Below, piece after piece: positions 35,546 to 44,635 of a DNA stretch of 64,000 nt (positions within the stretch are counted from its first letter, which is position 1; each line of letters starts with the position of its first letter). Made by a program: the position numbers and the translations under genes. Under the pieces are notes generated by a model that ran no database searches, was not told the origin of the DNA, and saw only the letters and a program-made list of their open reading frames with translations. The stretch is from the NCBI RefSeq assembly GCF_016862675.1, contig NZ_BONK01000006.1, positions 226,661 through 290,660 of the forward strand. The letters run 5' to 3'. This DNA is from Cellulomonas chitinilytica. GTDB lineage: Bacteria > Actinomycetota > Actinomycetes > Actinomycetales > Cellulomonadaceae.

Positions 35546-37450
35546 GTGGTGCTCGAGACGACCGACGGGCGGCCCGGCGCAGGAGCGGCGCAGGCGCAGG
35601 TCCGGACCGTGCGCGTCGATGGACAGCGCGTCGAGGACGTCGTCGCCGTGAGCCCGGGCGCCGCGCCGTTCGAGCTGCGGCACGAGGAGGTCCGGGCGCT
35701 CCTCGCCCAGTACGCACGGGTCGTCCGCGCCGCCGAGGAGGTGCACGGCCTCGTCTGGGTGCGGACCCGACCGCCGGGCACGGCAGCGTGCGCGCGGTGG
35801 TGGCGGCTCCCGCGACCCACGGTCGGCCTCCGGATCCTCGTGGTCCGGCACGTGACCCGGTCCGTGGACACCCTCTCGCGGGCGTACGCCCGGCGGGCGG
35901 CGCTCGACGAGCTCGACGAGCAGGGCGTCCGGACCCGGCAGATGGTCGCCGACTACCGGGCGGCGCTGCCGCCGATCCCGTGGAAGACGGTCGTCGCGCT
36001 GTCGGCGCTCGCGGGCCTGCTCGTCACGCGAGCCCTCGTCGGGGCAGGCGTCGACCTCGCGGCGCACGTGCTGCGGGTCAACGCCCCCGCCGGCGAGCAG
36101 CAGGAGGCGCTGACGCGGGTCGTCGACGGGCTCGTGACGTTCTCGACGACGTTCTCGCCCGCCGGCCTCGTCGACCAGCTCGCGGGCGCGGGCCAGGTCG
36201 GCCTCGCGGGGGTGCTCGTGCTCGCGGTGCTGCTGCTCGTGGCGGCCTACGTCGTGCTGCGACCCATGTCCGCGGTCTTCCGGGTCAAGCGGATGCTGTT
36301 CAACCTGTGCGACGACCCCGACCTGCGCCGGACGGCGTCCACCTGGCACGTCCCGCGGGCCGTGGGGCTCTACGCGCACGAGCGGTCGGTGTTCGGCGCT
36401 GCGGGCTGCGTGGTTCCCGCCGAGCCGTCGCTCGACCTCGCGCTCGGCCTGCTCGGGGCGTTCCTGACCTGCGGGTTCGTGCTGCGGCTGTACGTGTTCG
36501 ACCCGGAGACCGACCGGCTGCTGCTGTTCCGCGACGGCGCGGCGCCGGGGGACTACGGGGTCGTCCTGCTGGTGCTCCTGCTGGCCGGGGCGCGCGTGGT
36601 GTGGCTCCTGCGCGCGATGCGGTCGCGGCGCGCCGGGACGACGCCGTCCGACGGCGTGTCCGACGTCGAGCCGAGCATCGTGGTGCTGGCGGCGACCGCC
36701 CGCCTCGTGGAACGACGATCGCCCCTCGAGGTGTTCGGCCTGCTGGCCGCGACCTCCGTGGCCTTCGTCGGCTGGCTCGTCGTCCCGTTCACGTTCTCCC
36801 GGCTCTGGGCGCAGATCCACGACGCGGACCGCGAGGTCGGCCCCCGGGCCCTCGGCGCGCGGTGGCACCCCTACCGGTCGTTCGCCGTCGCGGGTGTCGC
36901 GGTCGCGTCGGCCGTCGCGTCGCCCGTGGTCGCCTGCGTCCTCGCGTGGCGCGTCGTGCGGTCGACGACCGTCCGGGTCCGCGGCGGGTCGGCGTTCCTC
37001 GGGCTCGCAGCGCTCGCGGCGGTGGCCTGGTCGCTCGCCCTGCGCACGTTCTTCCTGCCGAGCGACGACGAAGCCCTCGGGGTGTCGCTCCTCGTCATCG
37101 CGGTGACGGTCGGGCTCACGGGTGCCGTCGCGCAGCACGTCGCGAACGAGGCGGTGGCGCGCCAGGGGCAGCCGTGGGTGGGTGGGGTCCTCCCGGAGCA
37201 GGTGGTGACGGAGTTCCGCGTGCCGCCGTCATGGCCGGCGCCACCCGTCGGGTGGTCCGGGCCGGCCCCCGGGTTCCTGCCGGACCCGTCGTGGGGCGAG
37301 GTCCCGGGGGGCTGGCGGTTCTGGAGCGCTCCGGGCGGTGCGCTGCCGCTGCCGGTGGACCGTCCCGAGGCCGCCGCCGCCGTGCGTCCCAGCGTGCGCG
37401 ACCGCCGCCTCGTGTCTCACGCGCTCGCTCCACGTGCGTCCCGCAGGTGA
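35546..37450 (+). CDS. Large multi-pass membrane protein of unknown function
   Basis: A 634-residue protein. After a soluble N-terminal region of about 145 residues come hydrophobic segments near residues 150-170, 225-245, 295-315, 335-352, 410-430, 450-475, 485-505 and 515-530. The C-terminal 90 residues are soluble and Pro/Trp-rich (WPAPPVGWSGPAPGF, GGWRFW), recalling the short SHOCT/DUF2510-like tails of actinobacterial membrane proteins. No transporter or enzyme family was recognised. GTG 35546 has a G-rich site upstream. A strong bidirectional terminator follows. Confidence 0.6.
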   Translation: MVLETTDGRPGAGAAQAQVRTVRVDGQRVEDVVAVSPGAAPFELRHEEVRALLAQYARVVRAAEEVHGLVWVRTRPPGTAACARWWRLPRPTVGLRILVVRHVTRSVDTLSRAYARRAALDELDEQGVRTRQMVADYRAALPPIPWKTVVALSALAGLLVTRALVGAGVDLAAHVLRVNAPAGEQQEALTRVVDGLVTFSTTFSPAGLVDQLAGAGQVGLAGVLVLAVLLLVAAYVVLRPMSAVFRVKRMLFNLCDDPDLRRTASTWHVPRAVGLYAHERSVFGAAGCVVPAEPSLDLALGLLGAFLTCGFVLRLYVFDPETDRLLLFRDGAAPGDYGVVLLVLLLAGARVVWLLRAMRSRRAGTTPSDGVSDVEPSIVVLAATARLVERRSPLEVFGLLAATSVAFVGWLVVPFTFSRLWAQIHDADREVGPRALGARWHPYRSFAVAGVAVASAVASPVVACVLAWRVVRSTTVRVRGGSAFLGLAALAAVAWSLALRTFFLPSDDEALGVSLLVIAVTVGLTGAVAQHVANEAVARQGQPWVGGVLPEQVVTEFRVPPSWPAPPVGWSGPAPGFLPDPSWGEVPGGWRFWSAPGGALPLPVDRPEAAAAVRPSVRDRRLVSHALAPRASRR

Positions 37451-37476
37451 CCGCGAGGGGCGCCCGCCGGCCGGGA

Positions 37477-37502
37477 GCCGGGCCGGGGTGACCCGGCCCG
37501 GC
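37477..37502. terminator. Bidirectional stem-loop between convergent genes
   Basis: A perfect 11-bp stem (37477-37487 with 37492-37502) carries a GTGA tetraloop. It lies between the stops of the membrane protein (37450) and the oxidoreductase (37509). Confidence 0.85.
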
Positions 37503-37508
37503 ACCTGC

Positions 37509-38432
37509 TCAGACCCGGACGACGACCTTGCCGCGGACGTGCCCGGTCGCGCTCGCCTCGTGGGCGGCGGCCGCGTCGGCCAGGTCGAACACCTGCGCCA
37601 CGTCGACGCTGAGCTTCCCGGCGTCTGCCAGGGCGCCGAGCGCCTCGAGGTCGGCGGTCGAGGGGCGCACCCACACGTGGTGGCCGCCCAGCTCGTCGCG
37701 GGCCTTCGGGTCGAGGATGGACGCGATCGTGCCGCCGGGGGCGAGGAGCTGCGGAGCGGTGGCCACGGCGTCGTCGCTGCCGTAGTCGAGGATCACGTCG
37801 ACGCCGTCCGGGGCCAGGGCGCGGACCCGGTCGACGAGGCCGTCGCCGTAGGTCACCGGCTCGGCGCCGAGGTCGCGCAGGTGGTCGTGGTTCCGCTCGG
37901 AGGCAGTGCCGACGACGCGCGCGCCCAGTGCCCGGGCGATCTGCACGGCGAACCCGCCGACCCCGCCGGCGGCCGCGTGCACGAGCACAGTCTGGCCTGC
38001 GGTGACGCCCGCGCGCCGGATCGACTGGTACGCGGTGAGGCCGGCCAGCGGGATCGCGGCGGCCTCCTCGAACGAGAGGGACGCCGGCTTGCGGGCGAGC
38101 GTCCGGACGGGAGCGGAGACGTACTCGGCGAACGTGCCGCCCTGGACCCAGTCCTTGCGGACGTACCCGAACACCTCGTCGCCGACCTCCAGCTCCGGGG
38201 TGTCCAGGCCGACGCGCTCGACGACCCCGGCGACGTCCCAGCCCGGCACCACCGGGAAGGCGACGTCCATGATCGGGTCGAGGTAGCCCTGGCGGACCTT
38301 CCAGTCGACCGGGTTGACCGACGCGGCCTTGACCCGGACCAGCACGGCGTCGGGGCCGACCTTCGGGGTGGGCAGGTCGGTGAGCTCGAGGACGTCGGGG
38401 CCGCCGTAGCGGGAGTAGGTGATCGCACGCAT
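37509..38432 (-). CDS. NADP-dependent quinone-oxidoreductase-like protein (zinc-free MDR)
   Basis: A 307-residue medium-chain dehydrogenase/reductase of the zinc-free quinone oxidoreductase type. The N-terminal GroES-like part has SVNPVDWKVRQG and PGWDVAGVVERVG. The Rossmann part has the cofactor motif HAAAGGVGGFAVQIARALGA near residue 150. No structural-zinc cysteines are present. Members reduce quinones or alpha,beta-unsaturated carbonyls with NADPH. The gene is read leftward with 85 bases upstream to the MFS gene and could be co-transcribed with it. Confidence 0.9.
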   Translation of the reverse strand: MRAITYSRYGGPDVLELTDLPTPKVGPDAVLVRVKAASVNPVDWKVRQGYLDPIMDVAFPVVPGWDVAGVVERVGLDTPELEVGDEVFGYVRKDWVQGGTFAEYVSAPVRTLARKPASLSFEEAAAIPLAGLTAYQSIRRAGVTAGQTVLVHAAAGGVGGFAVQIARALGARVVGTASERNHDHLRDLGAEPVTYGDGLVDRVRALAPDGVDVILDYGSDDAVATAPQLLAPGGTIASILDPKARDELGGHHVWVRPSTADLEALGALADAGKLSVDVAQVFDLADAAAAHEASATGHVRGKVVVRV

Positions 38433-38517
38433 GTCTTCTCGCAGCACCGGCAGGTGCCCGTCGTATTCCACGCCGCCCGCAGGTGTGCCCGACCCCACGC
38501 CGCTGCCTCGGGGAGGA

Positions 38518-39813
38518 TCAACGGTGAGCTGCGGGTTCCGGGGTCGGGTGCACGACGACTGTGAGCGGCCAGGGTGCTCGGCGCCAGGCCGGGCGCAGGC
38601 GGCCCGACCGGGCGAGGAGGACCGCGACGACCGTCGTCGCGAGCAGGGCCAGGGCGCCCGTGACCACCAGGCCGAGCCGGACACCGAGCTGCTCGGTGAG
38701 CCACCCCTGCAGCAGCCCGCCGAGCGCGTGGCCGCCGAGCAGCAGCGGCGAGTAGAGGGCGAGGACCCGTCCGCGCACGGGCCGGTCGGCGGTGAGCTGC
38801 ACGAGGGTCGCGGCCGTGGTGAGGAACAGCAGGGTGGTCGCGCCGACGACGGTGAGCATGACGAGGAACGTCGCCTGGTTCGGCGCCAGCGCCGCGAGCG
38901 TCTCGGCGACGGCGAACGCGGCGGACGCGACGACGACCGACCGGGCCCGCACCCGCACGAACCGCGCGCCCACGAGCACCCCGGTGAAGGCACCGACGGC
39001 GCTCACGGTGTTGTACAGCCCGAAGCCGCCGGCGCCGGTGTGCCAGACGTCCTGCGCGAACGCCGTCAGCACGACCGGTCCGTTCATGCCGAGCGCCCCC
39101 ATCAGCCCCGCGAGCACGATCACCCAGCCGAGCCGCGGGCGGTCCCGCACGTACCGGACGCCTTCCCGGACCTGACCGCGGGCCGGGCGGACGGGCGGGG
39201 CGACGTGCAGCTCGCGGCGGCGCATCGACAGCACGACCGACACGACCAGGAGGGCGACGACGCCGTTCGCGGTGAACGCCCACGACTCGCCCCAGCGGTG
39301 GATCACGAGCCCCGCGACGGCCGGCCCGATCATCCCGCCGGCCTGACCGAGCGCGTTCACCGTGCTCACCGCCCGTTGCAGCCAGCGGTCACCGACGACC
39401 TCGCCGACGAGCACCTGCCGGGCCGGCTGGTCGACGGCGGTGACCAGCCCCATCAACGCGGCCGCGACGTACAGGTGCCAGACCTCGACGGTGCCCGTGA
39501 ACGTGAGGGCGGCGAGCGCGGCGGCGAGCACCGCCTGCGCGGTCTGCGCGATCGCGACGAGCCGCCGCTTGTCGTACCGGTCGGCGAGCAGCCCGCCCCA
39601 CGGCCCGACGAGCAGCAGCGGCAGGAACTGCAGCGCGACGAGCACGCCGACGGCCTCGGAGCTGCCGGTGATCTCCAGGACCAGCCAGTCGGCGGCCATG
39701 CGGAGCATCCACATACCCGTGCCGCCGAGCAGCTGCGCGCCGACGAGCAGGCGGAAGTTGTGCAGCCGCAGGGGCGGACGGTCGTCGGGAGGGTTGGGCT
39801 GGTCGGGTCTCAG
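38518..39813 (-). CDS. MFS transporter, enterobactin-exporter-like
   Basis: About 430 residues, 12 TM helices, of the MFS_3/EntS-like group. The first helix begins in LHNFRLLVGAQLLGGTG and is followed by DWLVLEITGSS and ADRYDKRRLVAI (the MFS A-motif). These proteins export siderophores or drugs. The start is unclear: the only ATG/GTG/TTG upstream of TM1 in frame is GTG 39948, which would overlap the preceding lldD-like gene by 119 bases. A CTG at 39813 or a start inside TM1 are the alternatives. The position given uses the CTG. Confidence 0.75.
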   Translation of the reverse strand: MRPDQPNPPDDRPPLRLHNFRLLVGAQLLGGTGMWMLRMAADWLVLEITGSSEAVGVLVALQFLPLLLVGPWGGLLADRYDKRRLVAIAQTAQAVLAAALAALTFTGTVEVWHLYVAAALMGLVTAVDQPARQVLVGEVVGDRWLQRAVSTVNALGQAGGMIGPAVAGLVIHRWGESWAFTANGVVALLVVSVVLSMRRRELHVAPPVRPARGQVREGVRYVRDRPRLGWVIVLAGLMGALGMNGPVVLTAFAQDVWHTGAGGFGLYNTVSAVGAFTGVLVGARFVRVRARSVVVASAAFAVAETLAALAPNQATFLVMLTVVGATTLLFLTTAATLVQLTADRPVRGRVLALYSPLLLGGHALGGLLQGWLTEQLGVRLGLVVTGALALLATTVVAVLLARSGRLRPAWRRAPWPLTVVVHPTPEPAAHR

Positions 39814-39829
39814 GACGCGTCCCGGGTCG

Positions 39830-41041
39830 TCAGGGGAGCCGGACGTGCTGGGGGCCGAGCTGGTCGACGGACGCGACCCCGAGCAGGGCCATCGTGCGCC
39901 GCACCTCCCGGGTGAGGATCTCGACGGCCCGGTCGACGCCGCGCTCACCGCCGGCCATGAGGCCGTAGAGGTACGCGCGTCCGACGAGCGTCGACCGTGC
40001 GCCGAGCGCGATGGCGGCGACGACGTCGGCGCCGGACATGATCCCGGTGTCGACCCACACCTGCGTGCGGTCGCCGACGGCCTCCGCGACGTCGGGCAGG
40101 AGCCGCAGGGGCACGGGGGCCCGGTCGAGCTGCCGTCCGCCGTGGTTGGACAGCACGATCGCGTCGGCCCCGGCTTCGGTGACGCGCCGGGCGTCCTCGA
40201 CCGTCTGGATGCCCTTGATGATGAGCGGCCCGTCCCACGAGGCGCGCAGCCACTCGAGGTCCGCGAGCGTCATCGAGGCGTCGAAGAGCTTGTCGAGCAG
40301 GTCCGCGACGGTCCCGCTCCACGACGACAGCGACGCGAACGTCAGCGGCTCGGTGGTCAGCAGGTTCATCCACCAGGCGGGGTGGGTGGCGGCGTCGAGG
40401 ACGGTCCTGACGGTGAGCGCCGGGGGGATCGAGAAGCCGTTGCGGGCGTCGCGCAGCCGGGCGCCGGCCACCGGCACGTCGACCGTGAGCATGAGCGCCT
40501 CGTACCCGGCGGCCTTGGCGCGGGCCATGAGGTCCTCGCCGGCGGCCCGGTCCTTCCAGACGTAGAGCTGGAACCACTTGCGGGCGTCCGGTGCGGCCGC
40601 GGCGACGTCCTCGATCGACGTCGTGCCCATCGTCGAGAGCGCGTACGGGATGTGGTGGCGCTCGGCGACGCGGACGACGGCCCGTTCGCCCTCGTGGTGC
40701 ATCATCCGCGTGAAGCCGGTGGGGGCGAGCGCGAACGGCAGGGCGGAGCGCGTGCCGAGCATCTCGGTGGACGTGTCGACCTGGGAGACGTCGTGCAGGA
40801 TCGAGGGCCGGAACTCGAGGTTCCGGAACAGCGAGCGGGCGCGGCGCAGGCTGATCTCGGCCTCGGCGGCGCCGTCGGTGTAGTCGAAGACCGAGCGGGG
40901 GGTGCGGCGGCGGGCGACCTGCCGGAGGTCGGCGATCGTGAGGGCGTCGTCGAGGCGACGACGGGTCGGGTCGAGCTGGATCGGCTTGGGTCGCAGGAGC
41001 GGCTTGAGCTCGGACCACGACGGGATCTGACGGTCGGTCAC
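39830..41041 (-). CDS. FMN-dependent alpha-hydroxy-acid (L-lactate) oxidase/dehydrogenase
   Basis: A 403-residue member of the LldD/glycolate oxidase family that converts L-lactate or a related 2-hydroxy acid to the keto acid. It shows SVFDYTDGAAEAEISLRR at the N-terminus, PFALAPTGFTRMMHHEGE, FQLYVWKD, the FMN/substrate Lys in LIIKGIQT, and the catalytic His in SNHGGRQLD (about residue 300). GTG 41041 follows a GGAG site. Upstream, at 41094-41105, is a LacI-type operator of the same class as those of the rhamnose genes, which fits oxidation of lactate derived from rhamnose. Confidence 0.92.
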   Translation of the reverse strand: MTDRQIPSWSELKPLLRPKPIQLDPTRRRLDDALTIADLRQVARRRTPRSVFDYTDGAAEAEISLRRARSLFRNLEFRPSILHDVSQVDTSTEMLGTRSALPFALAPTGFTRMMHHEGERAVVRVAERHHIPYALSTMGTTSIEDVAAAAPDARKWFQLYVWKDRAAGEDLMARAKAAGYEALMLTVDVPVAGARLRDARNGFSIPPALTVRTVLDAATHPAWWMNLLTTEPLTFASLSSWSGTVADLLDKLFDASMTLADLEWLRASWDGPLIIKGIQTVEDARRVTEAGADAIVLSNHGGRQLDRAPVPLRLLPDVAEAVGDRTQVWVDTGIMSGADVVAAIALGARSTLVGRAYLYGLMAGGERGVDRAVEILTREVRRTMALLGVASVDQLGPQHVRLP

Positions 41042-41093
41042 CGGGGCTCCAGGGTGTGTGGCGCGTCGTCGGGCTGCACGGAGGTGGATCTTT

Positions 41094-41105
41094 TGAAACG
41101 ATACA
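41094..41105. promoter_or_regulatory. LacI-type operator before the lactate oxidase gene
   Basis: TGAAACGATACA, one base away from the palindromic form TGAAACGATTCA. On the minus strand it covers a possible -10 (TATCGT, 41098-41103), placing it to repress the lactate oxidase gene. Confidence 0.6.
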
Positions 41106-41216
41106 CTCACGTCACCCGGTGCGGTCCAGAGGGGTGTCGCACGGTGGTCGCCATCGCGGCTCCGGACCCGGGGCGTGCCGCGTCGACGGCGCGACGATCT
41201 GCCCGGGTAGCGGCTT

Positions 41217-41268
41217 TGTAACGATTCATCGCGATCCGTTGACACATCGGCAAGCGCTCACCTAGCGT
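41217..41268 (+). promoter_or_regulatory. Promoter and operators of the second sugar-import operon
   Basis: TTGACA (41239-41244) and TAGCGT (41263-41268) are separated by 18 bases. Upstream is the operator TGTAACGATTCA (41217-41228), of the same class as those of the rhamnose genes. The spacer carries GGCAAGCGCTCACC (41249-41262), close to the GGTAAGCGCTTGCC element at 55401. Two LacI-type repressors may therefore act here. Confidence 0.7.
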
Positions 41269-41310
41269 CCGGAATGCGCTTTCACACCCCGAGCAAGGAG
41301 GCTCCCGACG

Positions 41311-42636
41311 ATGAAGCGGACGTTCTGGAAGGCGGTCGCGGTTACTGCCGCCGCCGCACTCACCCTCGCCGCGTGCGCCGGTGGTGACGCGGGCGACGAC
41401 GAGGCCGCCCCCACCTCCACCGGCCCCGACACCAGCCCCGTCACCATCAACTTCACGTGGTGGGGCAACGACGACCGGGCCGCCCGCTACAACGAGGCCC
41501 TCGCCCTGTTCAAGACGAAGTACCCGTACATCACCGTCCAGACCAGCTTCGCCGCGTTCCCCGACTACTGGACGAAGCGCTCCACCGAGGCCGCCGGCCG
41601 TGCCCTGCCGGACGTCATGCAGTTCGACCTGTCCTACCTGCGCGAGTTCAGCCAGAACGGGCAGCTCCTCGACCTCGCGCCGTACGTGGAGAACGGCTCG
41701 ATCGACCTGTCGAACTTCGACGAGAACCTCGTGAAGTCCGGTGAGCTCGACGGCAAGACCGTCGGCATCCCCACCTCGACCAACACGTTCGCGATGTTCC
41801 AGAACCCGCACGTCATCGAGGCGACGGGCGCGACGTTCCCGGACGACACCAAGTACACGTGGGACCAGTACAACGACTTCATCGCGGACGTCTCCGACGC
41901 CGGGGCGAAGACCGCCGACGGCTACGGCCTCTACGGCGCCGTCGACTACACCGGCACCTTCTGGTTCTTCATCCAGTGGCTCCTGCAGAAGGGCATCACG
42001 CCGTTCGAGGACGACGGCACCTTCGGGTTCAAGGAGAAGGACATCGTCGAGTTCCTGAACCTCACCGCCGACCTGCGGGACGCCAAGCAGGTGTACCCGA
42101 CGGACCGGAACGTGGCGCTCGCGCCCAAGGGCGGGTTCACGGTGAACGAGACCGCGTCCGAGATGAGCTGGGACAACTTCCTGGCCGGCTACGTCGCCGA
42201 CTCCGGCACCGCCGACCTGGCCATGGCGCAGATCCCGTCCATCAAGGCCGGCGAGAAGCACCTGTTCTACAAGCCGTCGATGCTGCTGTCGTCGGGCGCG
42301 AACACCAAGCACCCCGAGGCCGCGGCGACGCTCATCAACTTCCTGCTCACGGACCCCGAGGTCGGCAAGATCTTCGGCACCTCCAAGGGCGTTCCGGCCG
42401 ACTCGAAGCAGCGTGCGGCCGTGACGACCGAGGAGGGCAGCGTCGACGCCCAGGTCATCGCGTACGAGGAGAAGGTCGCCGACTCGGTCACCGAGCCGAC
42501 CCCGATCCCCGTGAAGGGCTTCGGCGCCATCGAGGCCAAGTGGAAGTCCCTCGGCGAGGAGCTCGGCTACGGCACGCTCTCGCCCGAGGACTTCGCCTCC
42601 CAGTGGTTCTCGGAGGCCGAGCTCAGCACCCAGTGA
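41311..42636 (+). CDS. Sugar ABC transporter substrate-binding lipoprotein
   Basis: A 441-residue family-1 solute-binding protein with a lipobox LAAC (Cys22) and a Ser/Thr linker. The mature part starts VTINFTWWGNDDRAARYNEALALF, closely like the binding protein at 27267, and has NTKHPEAAATLINFLLTDPEVGKIFG in the C-lobe. An AAGGAGG ribosome site lies 9 bases before ATG 41311. A hairpin after the stop probably lowers read-through into the permease genes, as is common for binding proteins. The ligand is perhaps a beta-glucan oligosaccharide, given the GH16 gene downstream (inference). Confidence 0.93.
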   Translation: MKRTFWKAVAVTAAAALTLAACAGGDAGDDEAAPTSTGPDTSPVTINFTWWGNDDRAARYNEALALFKTKYPYITVQTSFAAFPDYWTKRSTEAAGRALPDVMQFDLSYLREFSQNGQLLDLAPYVENGSIDLSNFDENLVKSGELDGKTVGIPTSTNTFAMFQNPHVIEATGATFPDDTKYTWDQYNDFIADVSDAGAKTADGYGLYGAVDYTGTFWFFIQWLLQKGITPFEDDGTFGFKEKDIVEFLNLTADLRDAKQVYPTDRNVALAPKGGFTVNETASEMSWDNFLAGYVADSGTADLAMAQIPSIKAGEKHLFYKPSMLLSSGANTKHPEAAATLINFLLTDPEVGKIFGTSKGVPADSKQRAAVTTEEGSVDAQVIAYEEKVADSVTEPTPIPVKGFGAIEAKWKSLGEELGYGTLSPEDFASQWFSEAELSTQ

Positions 42637-42644
42637 CCGCCGGT

Positions 42645-42675
42645 GGGCCGCCCGTCCAGCACGGGCGGGCGGCCC
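42645..42675 (+). terminator. Intercistronic stem-loop after the binding-protein gene
   Basis: GGGCCGCCCG (42645-42654) pairs perfectly with CGGGCGGCCC (42666-42675). It lies between the binding-protein and permease genes and is likely a partial terminator or mRNA-stabilising structure that gives excess binding protein. Confidence 0.7.
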
Positions 42676-42728
42676 GCCGTCCGGACCGGCGGGGGTCGCC
42701 ACCTCCGTCGACGACGATCGGAACCACC

Positions 42729-43682
42729 GTGACCCTCATCGCCGAGGCACCCGTCGGGACCCGCCCCCGACCCCGCCCGTCCGACGTCCGCCGCCGCCGG
42801 CAGCGCGCCGAGACCCGCGCCGGGTACGCCTTCCTCGCCCCGTGGCTGATCGGGTTCGTCGTGCTGACGGCCGGACCGATGCTCACGTCGCTGTACCTGT
42901 CGTTCACGAACTACAACCTGTTCGCGCCGCCGAAGTGGATCGGCCTGGACAACTTCCGGCTCCTGTTCAAGGACCCGAACTACCTGCAGGCGTGGAAGGT
43001 CACCGGCACGTACGTGATCTTCGGGACGCCGCTCAAGCTCGCCGCCGCCCTCGGCGTCGCGATGCTGCTCAACACGGCGCACCGCGGCAAGGGGTTCTAC
43101 CGCTCGTCGTTCTACGCGCCGTCGCTCATCGGGGCGTCCGTGTCGATCGCCATCGTCTGGAAGGCGATGTTCATCGACCACGGCATCGTCGACCGGATCC
43201 AGGTGTTCTTCGGCTTCCCCGAGGGCGGCTGGGTCGGCGACCCGTCGCGCACCATGCCGATGCTCATCATGCTGACCATCTGGCAGTTCGGGGCGCCCAT
43301 GGTGATCTTCCTGGCCGGCCTCAAGCAGATCCCGAACGAGCTCTACGAGGCCGCGTCGGTCGACGGCGCCGGGCCCGGACGCAAGTTCCTGAAGATCACG
43401 CTGCCGATGCTGTCGCCCGTCATCTTCTTCAACCTGCTGCTCGAGACGATCCACGCGTTCCAGGTGTTCGCGTCGGCGTTCATCATCTCGAACGGCACCG
43501 GTGGGCCGGCCCGGTCGACCCTCTTCTACACGCTGTACCTCTACTTCCGCGGCTTCCAGGACTTCCGGATGGGGTACGCGTCGGCGATGGCCTGGGTGCT
43601 CGTCGTCGTCGTCGGGATCCTCACGCTGATCTTCTTCCGCAGCTCGAAGTTCTGGGTGCACTACTCCGGGGAGGGCAAGTGA
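42729..43682 (+). CDS. MalF-type sugar ABC permease
   Basis: A 317-residue CUT1 permease with a basic N-terminal tail and about six TM helices. Entry motif FLAPWLIGFVVLTAGPMLTSLYLSFTNYN; coupling loop EAASVDGAGPGRKFLKITLP. GTG 42729 is used. It overlaps the next permease gene (GTGA) and strongly resembles the MalF-type protein at 29573, so the two importers probably arose from one ancestor. No ATPase gene is linked. Confidence 0.93.
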   Translation: MTLIAEAPVGTRPRPRPSDVRRRRQRAETRAGYAFLAPWLIGFVVLTAGPMLTSLYLSFTNYNLFAPPKWIGLDNFRLLFKDPNYLQAWKVTGTYVIFGTPLKLAAALGVAMLLNTAHRGKGFYRSSFYAPSLIGASVSIAIVWKAMFIDHGIVDRIQVFFGFPEGGWVGDPSRTMPMLIMLTIWQFGAPMVIFLAGLKQIPNELYEAASVDGAGPGRKFLKITLPMLSPVIFFNLLLETIHAFQVFASAFIISNGTGGPARSTLFYTLYLYFRGFQDFRMGYASAMAWVLVVVVGILTLIFFRSSKFWVHYSGEGK

Positions 43683-44635
43683 CCACCGCCGCCGCCATGC
43701 CGACCGGGTCGACCGTCGCGTCCGTGTCGTCGACCGCCGTGCCCTCGGGCCCGACCGTCACCGTCGAGGAGAGCGCCCGGCTGCACCGCCGGCACCGCAA
43801 CCGGACGAACGTGAGGTCCGTGGTGTTCCACGTGCTCGCGCTCGCGCTGGTCGTGGTGATCCTCTACCCGGCCGTCTGGATGCTCGTCTCGGCCTTCAAG
43901 CCGACCGCCGACATCGTCGGCAACGTCAGCCTCATCCCGAAGGACGCGTCGTTCGACAACTTCGCCAAGGCCCTGCAGGGGATCGGCGGCGTCTCGTTCT
44001 GGCGGTTCTTCACGAACTCGCTGATCCTGGCGCTCGGGTCGGTCATCGGCATCACGCTGTCGTGCTCGGTGTCCGCCTACGCGTTCGCCCGCATCGAGTT
44101 CCCCGGCCGCAACGTGTTCTTCGCCCTGATGATCGGCACGCTGCTGCTGCCGTTCCACGTCGTGATCATCCCGCAGTACATCGTGTTCAGCCGGCTGCAC
44201 CTGGTCGACACGTACGTGCCGCTGCTCATCGGGAAGTTCCTCGCGGCCGAGGCGTTCTTCGTGTTCCTCATGGTCCAGTTCATGCGGAACCTGCCGCGCG
44301 AGCTCGACGAGGCCGCCCGCATCGACGGCGCCGGGCACGTGCGGATCTTCCGGTCGATCATGCTGCCGCTGATGAAGCCCGCCCTCGTGACGAGCTCGAT
44401 CTTCGCGTTCATCTGGTCGTGGAACGACTTCTTCGGGCCGCTCATCTACCTGTCGAAGCCGAACCTGTACTCGCTGCCGGTGGCGCTGCGGCTGTTCGTC
44501 GACCAGACGACGACCTCCGACTACGGCGCGCAGATGGCGATGGCCGTGCTCGCGCTCGTGCCGGTGCTGCTGTTCTTCCTGATCTTCCAGCGGTACCTCG
44601 TCGAGGGCGTGGCCACGCAGGGGCTCAAGGGCTGA
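43679..44635 (+). CDS. MalG-type carbohydrate ABC permease
   Basis: A 318-residue CUT1 permease. A polar tail of about 50 residues is followed by six TM helices. The coupling loop is EAARIDGAGHVRIFRSIMLP, and the protein ends YLVEGVATQGLKG as in MalG. GTG 43679 overlaps the previous stop by four bases, and the stop overlaps the YesL-like gene start by one base (TGATG), so transporter and YesL-like protein are co-translated. Confidence 0.93.
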   Translation: MTTAAAMPTGSTVASVSSTAVPSGPTVTVEESARLHRRHRNRTNVRSVVFHVLALALVVVILYPAVWMLVSAFKPTADIVGNVSLIPKDASFDNFAKALQGIGGVSFWRFFTNSLILALGSVIGITLSCSVSAYAFARIEFPGRNVFFALMIGTLLLPFHVVIIPQYIVFSRLHLVDTYVPLLIGKFLAAEAFFVFLMVQFMRNLPRELDEAARIDGAGHVRIFRSIMLPLMKPALVTSSIFAFIWSWNDFFGPLIYLSKPNLYSLPVALRLFVDQTTTSDYGAQMAMAVLALVPVLLFFLIFQRYLVEGVATQGLKG

